The position numbers and the translations under genes are program-made. Below the pieces are notes generated by a model that saw only the letters and a list, made by a program, of their open reading frames with translations, ran no database searches and was not told where the DNA came from. DNA of 64,000 nucleotides, from assembly GCF_022637415.1 (NCBI RefSeq), contig NZ_CP093340.1:2790001-2854000 (forward strand), in the 5' to 3' direction. The stretch's first letter is position 1. Every line of letters starts with the position of its first letter. This document shows, piece by piece, positions 33,539 through 41,579 of the stretch. Source of the DNA: Luteimonas sp. S4-F44 (GTDB taxonomy: Bacteria > Pseudomonadota > Gammaproteobacteria > Xanthomonadales > Xanthomonadaceae).

Positions 33539-34396
33539 ATGACCCCACGCCTTGCAACGACGACCCGCGCCCTGGTGTGCCTGCTGCTGGCCGTGCTGGT
33601 CGCCACTGGCTGCTCCCGCGGCAAGACCAAGGACGACGAGAACGAGGGCGTGCCGGTCACCGAGCTCTACGACAAGGGCCACGCGTCGATGCGCATGGGC
33701 AACTGGAGCAACGCGGCGACGACGTTCCGCCGCCTGGTCGCCCAGTACCCCTACGGGCCGCACACCGAGCAGGCGCTGATCGAGATCGCCTACGCGCAGT
33801 ACAAGATGGGCAACAACGAGGAAGCGATCTCCAGCATCGACCGCTTCATCCGGACCTATCCCACGCACCGCAACATCGCCTACATGTACTACCTGCGCGG
33901 GCTGGTGAACTCCAGCCGCGACACGGTGTTCCTGCAGCGGGTGTGGAGCCTGGACAGCAGCCGCCGCGACCTGGCCTCTCCCAACCAGGCCTACGCCGAC
34001 TTCAACACCGTCACCGAGCGCTTCCCCAACAGCCGCTACGCCGCCGACGCGCGTCAGCGCATGGTCGCGCTGCGCAATATGTTCGCGCGCCACGAGATCG
34101 AGACCGCGCTGTACTACCTGCGCCGCGGTGCGTACGTCGCCGCGACCGAACGGGCGACCTACCTGCTGGAGACCTATCCGCAGAGCGAGTACCAGAACGA
34201 TGCGGTCGCCGTGCTCGCGCTCGCCTACGACCGGCTCGGCAACGACACGCTGTCGGCCGATGCGCGCCGGGTGCTGGAGCGCAACGAACCCGATCACCCG
34301 TATCTGACCGGGTCCTGGCCGAACGAGCCCTGGCGCATCCGCCGCCTCAACCCGTTCGCGACCGAGCGTACCGCGATCGACAGCGACCGCGACTGA
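33539..34396 (+). CDS. bamD: Outer membrane protein assembly factor BamD
   Basis: A 285-residue lipoprotein of the BAM complex that inserts beta-barrel proteins, including the four TonB receptors in this window. The signal peptide ends at the lipobox VATGC (Cys23). TPR repeats follow, with YDKGHASMRMGNWSNAATTFRRL, EQALIEIAYAQYKMGNNEEAI and the BamD-typical DTVFLQRVWSLDSSRRD. The protein is full length. It is divergent from rluD and ends before a good terminator. Confidence 0.96.
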   Translation: MTPRLATTTRALVCLLLAVLVATGCSRGKTKDDENEGVPVTELYDKGHASMRMGNWSNAATTFRRLVAQYPYGPHTEQALIEIAYAQYKMGNNEEAISSIDRFIRTYPTHRNIAYMYYLRGLVNSSRDTVFLQRVWSLDSSRRDLASPNQAYADFNTVTERFPNSRYAADARQRMVALRNMFARHEIETALYYLRRGAYVAATERATYLLETYPQSEYQNDAVAVLALAYDRLGNDTLSADARRVLERNEPDHPYLTGSWPNEPWRIRRLNPFATERTAIDSDRD

Positions 34397-34404
34397 CGAC
34401 ACGC

Positions 34405-34432
34405 AACGCCGCCCTCTAAGGCGGCGTTCTTC
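34405..34432 (+). terminator. Intrinsic terminator of bamD
   Basis: AACGCCGCC / GGCGGCGTT, a 9-bp stem with a 6-base loop, is followed by CTTCGTTC, beginning nine bases after the bamD stop. Confidence 0.75.
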
Positions 34433-34462
34433 GTTCGGGGCCCGGGCGCTTAAACTCCCCGC

Positions 34463-35389
34463 ATGCCCGCCTTCCTCGCCCGCCTGCTGTATCTGCTCGC
34501 CACGCTGGTCGGCCTGTTGCCGCCCGTCGCACAGCGCGCGATCGCCACCGCCGTCGCCACGCTCGGGCGCATCGCCGGCAGCCGCGAAAGCCGTGTCGCG
34601 CTGCGCAACCTCGAACTCGCCTATCCCGAGCTCACGCCCGACGAGCGCGAGGCGTTGCGACGCGCGGTACTGCGCACCACCGCGCTGCAGATGCTCGAAA
34701 CGCTGCGGCTGTGGACCCGCCGACCGGCGCATAACCTGCGCGCGATCCGCGAGCAGCACGGCGTCGGGCTGTTCGATGCGGCGCTCGCGTCGGGCCGCGG
34801 CCTGATCGTCGTCGCGCCGCACTACGGCAACTGGGAACTGCTCAACCAGTGGCTGGCCGCGCGCACACCGATCTCGATTCTTTACCGCGCCCCGGAATCG
34901 GCGGTCGGCGAAGCCTTCCTGCGGTTGGTGCGTGCGCGCGCCGGCGACGACAGCCGTGTAACCCAGGTGCGCGCCGAGGGCCCGGCGGTGCGCCAGTTGT
35001 GGAAGACCCTGCGCGACGGTGGCGTGGCCGGCATCCTCCCCGACCAGCAGCCCAAGGCCGGCGACGGCGAATTCGTGCCGTTCTTCGGTCTGCCGGCACT
35101 GACGATGACCCTGGTGCCGCGGCTGGCCGAACGCACCGGCGCGACCGTGCTCTACGCCTACTGCGAGCGCATCGGCGATGGCTCCGGCTTCGCACTGCGC
35201 ATCGAACCGGCGCCCGAGGGCATCGCCGATGCCGACGTGCCGCGCGCGACCGCCGCGCTCAACGCCGGCGTCGAGCACATCGCCCGCCGCGATCCGGCGC
35301 AGTACCAGTGGACCTACAAGCGCTACAAGGCGCGGCCGTCGGGTTCGCACGACGACAACCCCTATCTCGACCTGGAGCGCCGCCGATGA
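34463..35389 (+). CDS. LpxL/HtrB-family lysophospholipid acyltransferase
   Basis: A 308-residue inner-membrane acyltransferase with an N-terminal hydrophobic anchor (LYLLATLVGLLPPVAQ). The catalytic HX4E motif is HYGNWE, and the DQQPKAGDGEFVPFFG block is typical of the LpxL/LpxM family. It probably adds a secondary acyl chain to lipid A; LpxL versus other members cannot be settled. A TAAACT box ends about seven bases before the ATG, so the transcript may be nearly leaderless. Its stop overlaps the next ATG (ATGA), coupling it to two PH-domain membrane proteins. Confidence 0.9.
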   Translation: MPAFLARLLYLLATLVGLLPPVAQRAIATAVATLGRIAGSRESRVALRNLELAYPELTPDEREALRRAVLRTTALQMLETLRLWTRRPAHNLRAIREQHGVGLFDAALASGRGLIVVAPHYGNWELLNQWLAARTPISILYRAPESAVGEAFLRLVRARAGDDSRVTQVRAEGPAVRQLWKTLRDGGVAGILPDQQPKAGDGEFVPFFGLPALTMTLVPRLAERTGATVLYAYCERIGDGSGFALRIEPAPEGIADADVPRATAALNAGVEHIARRDPAQYQWTYKRYKARPSGSHDDNPYLDLERRR

Positions 35390-35952
35390 CCCTGCCGACC
35401 GAGGGTCGCGACGACACGGCGGCCGATCCGTTGCCGCAAACGCCTGTCACCGATCCCGCGGCCCCGGTCGAGACCGGCGCCTGGCAGCCGCTGCCGGTCG
35501 CCGCACGCACGCTGGCGACGATCACCGCGTTGATCGGCACGCTGCTGCCGCTGGCGGTCTTGCTGGTGCCGGGGCTGCTCACGTTCGGCCGCTCGCCGCT
35601 CTCGCTGGCTGCACACGCGGGCGCGCTGGTGTTGCTGCCGGCATGGACGGTGTGGATCGCACGGCGGCGTTGGCTGCGCACACGCTGGCGGCTCGACGAC
35701 GACGGCCTGGGCATCCGCCGCGGACACCTGTGGCGCAGCGACGTGCGCGTGCCGGGCAACCGCGTGCAGCACCTGGACATCCGGCGCGGGCCGCTGGAAC
35801 GCGCGTTCGGCCTGTCGACGCTGACCGTGCACACCGCCGGCACCCGCAACAGCGCGGTGGCGTTGTCGGGCCTGGACCACGCCCAGGCCGAGCGGCTGCG
35901 CGATGCGCTGGCCGCGCGCGCGGCGCGCGACGACGACCATGACGACACCTGA
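35386..35952 (+). CDS. PH-domain membrane protein (YdbS-like, bPH2)
   Basis: A 188-residue protein. A polar N-terminus (to about 40) precedes two transmembrane helices (LATITALIGTLLPLAVLLVPG and LAAHAGALVLLPAWTVWIA), then a bacterial PH domain (WRLDDDGLGIRRGHLWRSDVRVPGNRVQHLDIRRGPLER). The pattern matches YdbS/DUF304. Paired YdbS-YdbT genes are widespread and their role is poorly defined, with a membrane-stress or lipid function suggested. It overlaps both neighbours (4 bases upstream, 14 bases downstream). Confidence 0.88.
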   Translation: MTLPTEGRDDTAADPLPQTPVTDPAAPVETGAWQPLPVAARTLATITALIGTLLPLAVLLVPGLLTFGRSPLSLAAHAGALVLLPAWTVWIARRRWLRTRWRLDDDGLGIRRGHLWRSDVRVPGNRVQHLDIRRGPLERAFGLSTLTVHTAGTRNSAVALSGLDHAQAERLRDALAARAARDDDHDDT

Positions 35953-37480
35953 GCCGCCACCGCTGCCGCCCCTCGCCGCTGCGCCGGGCGATGCCGAGCG
36001 CCGGCTGCATCCGGCCTCGTGGCTGTTCGTGCTGCTGCAGAACCTGCGCCAGTTCATCGTGCCGCTGATCGTGCTGCTGGTCGCCGGCCGGCGCGCCGAC
36101 GACGGGCCTGCGTGGTTGCCGCTGATCGGCATCGGCGCACTGGTCGCCGTGTCGGTGTGGCAGTACCTGACCTTCCGCTATCGCATCGCCGACGACCGTC
36201 TGGTGGTGCGCAGCGGCCTGCTCGAGCGCAGCGTGCGCCAGATCCCCTACTCGCGCATCCACAACGTCGCGATCCACCAGTCGCTGCTGCATCGCCTGGT
36301 CGGCGTGGCCGAGGTCCGGCTCGAGTCGGCCGGCGGCACCCGCCCTGAGGCGCAGATGCGAGTGTTGCGCCTGCCCGACGCGTTGGCGCTGGAGCAACTG
36401 ATCCGCGACCGCGGCCGGACCGATGCGAGCGCGCCGCAGCCGGCGTCGACGGCCACGCCCGGTGTCACGTTGCTGGCGCTGTCGACGGCCGAGGTCGTCA
36501 AACTCGGGTTGATCTCCAATCGCGGCATGATCGTCATCGCCGGTGCGCTGGCGCTCGCCTTCCAGTCGCTGCCCGACCGCACCGCGGGACGTTGGCTCGT
36601 TGAGGGCGGGCGCGAGGCATTCGGCTACGCCAACACCTTCGCCGCGACCTGGATGGCGAAGGCGCTGGTGCTGGCCGGCGCGGTGGCGCTGGCGCTGCTG
36701 GCGATCCGCGCGTTCTCGGTGCTGTTGGCGCTGGTGCGCTATCACGGCTTCCGGCTGCAGCGGCAGGGACGGCGGCTGACCGTCGAGCGCGGCCTGCTGA
36801 GCCGGTCGCGCAGTTCGGTACCGCGCCGGCGCATCCAGGCCTGGACGCTGCGCGAAGGCGTGCTGCATCGGCTGTTCGCGCGGCGCACGCTGGAGATCGA
36901 CACCGCCAGCGCGCGTGGCAGCGACGGCCAGGGGCAGCAGAACGGCCGCGGGCTCGATGCACTGGCGCCGATCGCGACCGCGGCGACCTGCGACGCGATC
37001 GTGCGCGATGTGGCCGCGCTCGCCAGCTGGCCGCCGACGCAGTGGCGGCCGCTGCACCACCGGGCCTGGCTGCGGCTGGCGCTCGGCGCGTGGCTGCCGA
37101 CGACCGTGCTGTGCCTGGTGCTGGGCTGGTTCTTCGGCCGCTGGGGCCTGCTCGGGCTGCTGTGGCTGCCGTGGTCGGCGTTCGTCGCGCATCGGCATGC
37201 GGCTCGCGCCGGCTATGCGATCGATACGACGATGGTCGCGGTGCGCGAGGGTTGGTGGCGCCGGCACTGGCGCTTTGCCGAGATCGGCAAGCTGCAGGCG
37301 GTGGAACTGCGCCAGTCACCGCTCGACCGCTGGACCGGCATGGCCGCGCTGTGGCTCGACACCGCCGGTGCGCAGCCGCTGGGCCCGCCGCTGCGGCTGC
37401 GCTTTGTCCCGCTCGCCGAGGCCGAACGCCTGCATGCGGCGCTGTCGCGCGAGATCGCCCGGCGCCCGCTGCGCTGGTAG
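35939..37480 (+). CDS. Multi-PH-domain membrane protein (YdbT-like)
   Basis: A 513-residue membrane protein. It carries repeated units of paired hydrophobic helices plus bacterial PH domains: near the N-terminus (LVVRSGLLERSVRQIPYSRIHNVAI), middle (RLTVERGLLSRSRSSVPRRRIQAW) and C-terminus (VAVREGWWRRHWRFAEIGKLQAVEL), so three PH units and about six helices. The start MTTPEPPPLPP gives a 14-base overlap with the YdbS-like gene; an upstream ATG in frame lies inside that gene. It probably forms a complex with YdbS and may be linked to envelope lipid work through the acyltransferase upstream. Confidence 0.88.
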   Translation: MTTPEPPPLPPLAAAPGDAERRLHPASWLFVLLQNLRQFIVPLIVLLVAGRRADDGPAWLPLIGIGALVAVSVWQYLTFRYRIADDRLVVRSGLLERSVRQIPYSRIHNVAIHQSLLHRLVGVAEVRLESAGGTRPEAQMRVLRLPDALALEQLIRDRGRTDASAPQPASTATPGVTLLALSTAEVVKLGLISNRGMIVIAGALALAFQSLPDRTAGRWLVEGGREAFGYANTFAATWMAKALVLAGAVALALLAIRAFSVLLALVRYHGFRLQRQGRRLTVERGLLSRSRSSVPRRRIQAWTLREGVLHRLFARRTLEIDTASARGSDGQGQQNGRGLDALAPIATAATCDAIVRDVAALASWPPTQWRPLHHRAWLRLALGAWLPTTVLCLVLGWFFGRWGLLGLLWLPWSAFVAHRHAARAGYAIDTTMVAVREGWWRRHWRFAEIGKLQAVELRQSPLDRWTGMAALWLDTAGAQPLGPPLRLRFVPLAEAERLHAALSREIARRPLRW

Positions 37481-37500
37481 GCGGACGAAGCGCCCCCGAC

Positions 37501-37527
37501 AAAATGAGAATGAATGTCATTTATACT
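37501..37527 (+). promoter_or_regulatory. Fur box overlapping the promoter of the siderophore receptor
   Basis: The sequence AATGAGAATGAATGTCATT (37503-37521) has outer arms AATGA/TCATT and a GAGAATGA core typical of Fur operators. It abuts the -10 element TATACT (37522-37527). Iron-loaded Fur would block RNA polymerase here. Confidence 0.75.
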
Positions 37528-37558
37528 GGGCGACTGTATCCCAACGCCCAGGCCCCGC

Positions 37559-39694
37559 GTGCCTTCGATCTTTCGCTTCCGCCCGCTTGCCAAGTGGCTG
37601 GTTGCCGCCCTCGCCGCCCCCTCCCTCGCCGCTGCGGCCGAGCCGCCGCAGGCTACCGACCTTGACGCAGTGCGCGTCGTCGGCCGCGCGCAAGCGCTCT
37701 ATCGCAGCGACGACGCCGCGGTCGCGACCCGCACCGGCACGCCGCTGTCGCAGGTCCCGCTCTCGGTCCAGGTGCTGCCGCGCGAGCTGATCGACGACCA
37801 GGCGGCCTACGAGGTCACCGATCTGTATCGCAGCATCAGCGGCGTGAGCTTCTTCAGCTACGCCGGCGTCACCCTGCGCGGTTTCCGCCAGGAAAACGTG
37901 CTCTACGACGGCCTGCGCGGCGACCCCTATGCCGGCTTCTCGGTGCCGCAGTTGTTCAACATCGAGCGGCTGGAGGTGCTCAAGGGGCCGGCCGGCGCGC
38001 TTTACGGCGGCGGCGAGCCCGGCGGCATCATCAACTATGTGACCCGCAAACCGCAGCGCCGCGCCCTGCGCCGGGTCCAGTTGGCCGCCGGCAATGCGGC
38101 GTTCGCGGCCGGCTCGTTCGAGGCGACCGGGCCGCTGTCGGAGCGCGTACGCTACCGGCTCGGCGTGCACGCCGACGGCGACGAAGGCCTGCGCTGGAAC
38201 GCCGACAGCGAAAGTCAGATCGGCGATGCGTCGCTGGCCTTCGACATCGGCGACACCGGCGAGCTGACGCTGCAGGTGACCGACATCGCGCAGAACCTGG
38301 GCGGCAACCGGCTGCGCGGCGTGCCGGTCAACGACGACGGCGTGTTCCTGACCGATCGCCGATGGAACCACAATGAGGCGACCGACTTCCTCGACATGGA
38401 CGCACGCGTGGCGCTGGTGCAGTACCGCGCCTCGCCGTCGGCGGACTGGGACGTGGACCTGGCGGCGCGCTGGTTCGAGAACGGCGAGCACCAGATCTAC
38501 CACGAGCCGATGGGCCTGATCGACCGTGACGGCGACGGCCGTGCCGAATGGATGACCCGGCAGTTGCGCAACCAATGGCGCGACAACACCGGCCTGACGG
38601 TGGCCGGCAACGCGGTCTGGCGTTTTTCGACCGGCGGGCTTGGCCACACGCTGCTGTTCGGGGCCGACGGCTACCGGCTGGATGCCGACTTCAGCGCGCA
38701 GACTGCCAACAGCGCCGACCTGCCGCGTGGCGCCGGCCCGGTGCCGGGCCTTGACCTGCGCGCGCCGGAGTACGGACGCAGTTCGTACCTCGACTACGGG
38801 CTCGACGCCCTGCCCTGGCGCAGCACCCGCACACGCGGGCTGCGTTATGGCGGATACGTTCAGGACGAGATCGCGATCACGCCGCGCTGGCAGGTGCTCG
38901 CCGGGCTGCGCTGGGACGGCTTCGAGGATGAGGACCGCATCGGCGGCAGCCGGATCGAGGGGCGCGATCTGAGCTGGCGCCTGGGCAGCACGGTGACGTT
39001 GCGCGAAGGCATCAACGCCTATGCCAACGTCGCCAGCGGCTTCCTGCCACAGGCCACGTCCAACCAGGACCCGGCGGCCGGTGGCCCGTTCGACGCCGAG
39101 CGCAGCCGGCAGTGGGAGGCCGGGCTCAAGACCGCGCTCGCCGACGGCCGCGTGACGCTCGGCACCGCGCTCTACCGCATCGAGCGCAGCAACATCGTGC
39201 AAGCCACCGGCGCGATCGTCGATGGCGTCAACCAGCTCGCCCCGCTGGGCCTGGTGCGCAGCGAAGGCCTGGAGGTCGACCTGCTCGCCGATCTGACCGC
39301 GCATTGGGTGCTCAACGTGGCCTACGCCTACAACGATGCGCGGGTGATCGATGCCGGCAGCAACGGCATCGTCAACGCCGCCGGTGACCGCTTCGCCAAC
39401 GCGCCGCGCAACAAGCTGGGCGTGTGGACCCGCTACGACCTGCCGGCGCTGGCCTCGGCAGTCGGTTTCGGCCTGGACCACACCGGCGAACGCGTGAGTT
39501 TGGACGGCCAGCGGGTCAAGCCGTACACCGTCTTCGACCTGAGTTGGCAGACGCACTGGCAGCGCTGGAAGTTCCAGGCCAACGTCAAGAATCTCTTCGA
39601 CAAGGTCTACGCGGCCAGCGGCTTCACCGAGCGCACAGGCCATTTCCCCGGCGAGCCGCGGCGGCTGTACCTGCAGGCTGCGTACACGTTCTGA
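37559..39694 (+). CDS. TonB-dependent siderophore-type receptor
   Basis: A 711-residue outer-membrane receptor of the ferric-siderophore class. I use GTG 37559, which gives signal peptide PSIFRFRPLAKWLVAALA ending AAAAE; the in-frame ATG at 37514 lies inside the Fur box and upstream of the expected transcript start. The plug has VPLSVQVLPRELIDDQ, VTLRGFRQENVLYDGLRGD and IERLEVLKGPAGALYGGGEPGGIINYVTRKP, the last diagnostic of siderophore receptors. The barrel ends LQAAYTF. The PepSY gene follows after four bases. The ligand is unknown; iron regulation is strongly supported. Confidence 0.94.
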   Translation: MPSIFRFRPLAKWLVAALAAPSLAAAAEPPQATDLDAVRVVGRAQALYRSDDAAVATRTGTPLSQVPLSVQVLPRELIDDQAAYEVTDLYRSISGVSFFSYAGVTLRGFRQENVLYDGLRGDPYAGFSVPQLFNIERLEVLKGPAGALYGGGEPGGIINYVTRKPQRRALRRVQLAAGNAAFAAGSFEATGPLSERVRYRLGVHADGDEGLRWNADSESQIGDASLAFDIGDTGELTLQVTDIAQNLGGNRLRGVPVNDDGVFLTDRRWNHNEATDFLDMDARVALVQYRASPSADWDVDLAARWFENGEHQIYHEPMGLIDRDGDGRAEWMTRQLRNQWRDNTGLTVAGNAVWRFSTGGLGHTLLFGADGYRLDADFSAQTANSADLPRGAGPVPGLDLRAPEYGRSSYLDYGLDALPWRSTRTRGLRYGGYVQDEIAITPRWQVLAGLRWDGFEDEDRIGGSRIEGRDLSWRLGSTVTLREGINAYANVASGFLPQATSNQDPAAGGPFDAERSRQWEAGLKTALADGRVTLGTALYRIERSNIVQATGAIVDGVNQLAPLGLVRSEGLEVDLLADLTAHWVLNVAYAYNDARVIDAGSNGIVNAAGDRFANAPRNKLGVWTRYDLPALASAVGFGLDHTGERVSLDGQRVKPYTVFDLSWQTHWQRWKFQANVKNLFDKVYAASGFTERTGHFPGEPRRLYLQAAYTF

Positions 39695-39698
39695 TCCC

Positions 39699-40835
39699 AT
39701 GCCCGCCGACGCGTCCGCCTGCCTCCAGCGTCCGCCCGCCGCCGCGAAAAAGACCGGCGGACGCCGGCTGTGGTTCGACCTGCACAGCTGGATCGGGCTC
39801 AAACTGTCGCTGCTGATGGGCTTCGTGTGTCTGACTGGCACCCTGGCGACGGTGTCGCAGGAAATCGACTGGCTGGTCTTCCCCGAGGCGCGGGTGGCGC
39901 CCTCCACCCAGCATGCGAGTTGGGGCACGCTGGTGGCCGCGGTGCAACGCGCCTATCCGGCGTGGACACTCGAATCGCTGGCCGCGCCGCACGCGTCGCG
40001 CTTCGCCGCGCGCGCGGTGATGCGCCTGCCCAACGGCGAACGCCGCTTCGTCTGGGTCGACCCGGGCAGCGGCAGGGTGACCGGCGACACCCCCTGGTTC
40101 AACGCCCAGCGGATCCTGCGCAACACCCATCGCCATCTGATGCTGCCGCTGAAGATCGGCGTGCCGCTGGTGACGGCGCTGTCACTGCCGCTGCTGCTGT
40201 CGCTGGCCACGAGCCTGGTCATCTACAAGCGCTGGTGGCGCGGATTCGGCGCCTGGCCGCGCGGCGACCGGCCCCGCCGACTGTGGGGTGATGTGCATCG
40301 GCTGGCCGGTGTCTGGAGTCTGTGGTTCATCGCGCTGATCGGGTTGACCGGAGGCTGGTACCTGATCGAGTCGCTCGGCGGCGGCGCCGGGCCAGCGACG
40401 AAGATCGCATTGCCCGGGCACGACGCGACCGCCACGCCGGCAGACTCGGCGGCGATCGACCGCGCGATCGCCGAGGCGGCGCGACGCTGGCCGCAGTTGC
40501 GGATCGGCGGCGTGCACGAGATCTCGCCCGTATCGCTGCTGGTCGACGGCCAGGCGCAGGCCTGGCTGGTGCGCGACCGCGCCAACGCGATCGGGTTCGA
40601 TCTGCGCGACGGCACCGTCGCCGGCCTGCGCGACGGCCGCGACATGGACCTGCACCAGCGCATCGCCGAACTGGCCGACCCTTTGCACTTCGGCACCTTC
40701 GGCGGCTGGCCGGTGCGCTGGCTGTGGTGCGCGTTCGGCGCCCTGCTGACCGCCCTGTGCGCGACAGGCGTCTACCTCTACGGCCTGCGCATCACCGATG
40801 CCCTGCGCTCGGCGCGGCGCCGGAGGCCGACGTGA
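39699..40835 (+). CDS. PepSY-associated membrane protein (PiuB-like)
   Basis: A 378-residue inner-membrane protein with four helices: TM1 in WIGLKLSLLMGFVCLTGTLA, TM2 in VTALSLPLLLSLATSLVIY, TM3 in VWSLWFIALIGLTGGWYLI and TM4 in WCAFGALLTALCATGVYLYG. Large periplasmic PepSY-like loops lie between them. The conserved RNTHRHLM and DVHRLAGVWSLW histidines are those proposed to bind heme in flavocytochrome-like siderophore reductases of this family. It is co-transcribed with the Fur-controlled receptor. A likely role is reduction of the ferric siderophore in the periplasm; this is family-based inference. Confidence 0.9.
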   Translation: MPADASACLQRPPAAAKKTGGRRLWFDLHSWIGLKLSLLMGFVCLTGTLATVSQEIDWLVFPEARVAPSTQHASWGTLVAAVQRAYPAWTLESLAAPHASRFAARAVMRLPNGERRFVWVDPGSGRVTGDTPWFNAQRILRNTHRHLMLPLKIGVPLVTALSLPLLLSLATSLVIYKRWWRGFGAWPRGDRPRRLWGDVHRLAGVWSLWFIALIGLTGGWYLIESLGGGAGPATKIALPGHDATATPADSAAIDRAIAEAARRWPQLRIGGVHEISPVSLLVDGQAQAWLVRDRANAIGFDLRDGTVAGLRDGRDMDLHQRIAELADPLHFGTFGGWPVRWLWCAFGALLTALCATGVYLYGLRITDALRSARRRRPT

Positions 40836-40951
40836 CCCCGCCTGGCCCCTGGCGGACTGCCTGGCGCGGCATGGGGCGCTGGCGCTGGGCGTGGCTGCCA
40901 TTGCTGGCGCTGTGGGCCGCGCTGCTGGTGGACGCCTTGCGGACGGCGTAA
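40832..40951 (+). CDS. Small single-pass membrane peptide (39 aa)
   Basis: This short frame starts at GTG overlapping the stop of the PepSY gene (GTGA) and has a GGAGG ribosome site five bases upstream. It encodes 39 residues with a basic, Trp-rich N-terminus (WRTAWRGMGRWRWAW) and one hydrophobic helix (LPLLALWAALLVDALRTA), topology probably N-in. The overlap, ribosome site and stop position all fit a real third gene of the iron operon. Function is unknown; a small subunit or stabiliser of the PepSY protein is possible. Confidence 0.6.
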   Translation: MTPPGPWRTAWRGMGRWRWAWLPLLALWAALLVDALRTA

Positions 40952-41111
40952 GCCGAGGAGACACCGACGCCGACCTCCGCACATCGGGCTGGCGCTTCCA
41001 TCATCACGTGATACTGCGCCCAGGTCGGACCGGGCGGATTCCGGCCAGCCATTCTTCAGCTGGGCGTGGCTACGGTGTGATCGTCCTCACTCCACCTACC
41101 AAGGACCCATC

Positions 41112-41552
41112 ATGGCAGCAGGTTTGCGCATCGCGCTCGTTTTTGCAGCGCTGTCCCTTGTCGGTACGGGCACCGCTCAGGCGTTTCAGGATGGCGATCG
41201 GCGCGGATACGACCATCGCCACGAGCGTGACGATCGAAACGAACGGCGGTGGCGCGGAGACCGTGACGGGCGTTCCAACCGCTACGGCCCGTCGATCACG
41301 GTGTACGAACACGCCGATTTCCAGGGCCGCACGCAAACGTTCAGTCGCGGCATCCGCGATATGCGAAGTGCCGGAATGAACGACATGATCAGCTCGGTCG
41401 AGGTGCGTGGCGCATGGGAAGTGTGCGAGCACGCAGATTTCCGTGGCCGCTGCGAAATCATCAATCGGGATGTGCGCAATTTCGAACGCATGCGCATGAA
41501 CGATCAGATCTCGTCGCTGCGGCCCGTCGAGTCTCGCCGAGGCGGCTGGTAG
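41112..41552 (+). CDS. Secreted beta/gamma-crystallin family protein
   Basis: A 146-residue exported protein with a signal peptide (to about TAQA24). A highly charged His/Arg/Asp linker (residues 27-57, DRRGYDHRHERDDRNERR) precedes two Greek-key motifs (about 62-99 and 102-139). Each ends with the canonical calcium motif N-D-x-x-S-S: NDMISS (90-95) and NDQISS (130-135). Both begin with aromatic strands (ITVYEHADFQG, WEVCEHADFRG), the second with two cysteines (105, 114). AAGGA precedes the ATG. Likely a calcium-binding periplasmic or surface protein; its cellular role is unknown. Confidence 0.88.
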   Translation: MAAGLRIALVFAALSLVGTGTAQAFQDGDRRGYDHRHERDDRNERRWRGDRDGRSNRYGPSITVYEHADFQGRTQTFSRGIRDMRSAGMNDMISSVEVRGAWEVCEHADFRGRCEIINRDVRNFERMRMNDQISSLRPVESRRGGW

Positions 41553-41579
41553 CCCATCGCTGCCGCCGCCGGTCTCAAC

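Noticed and set aside
37514..37558. ATG 37514 as the start of the siderophore receptor
   Set aside because: It is inside the Fur box and upstream of the predicted transcription start; GTG 37559 gives a proper signal peptide.
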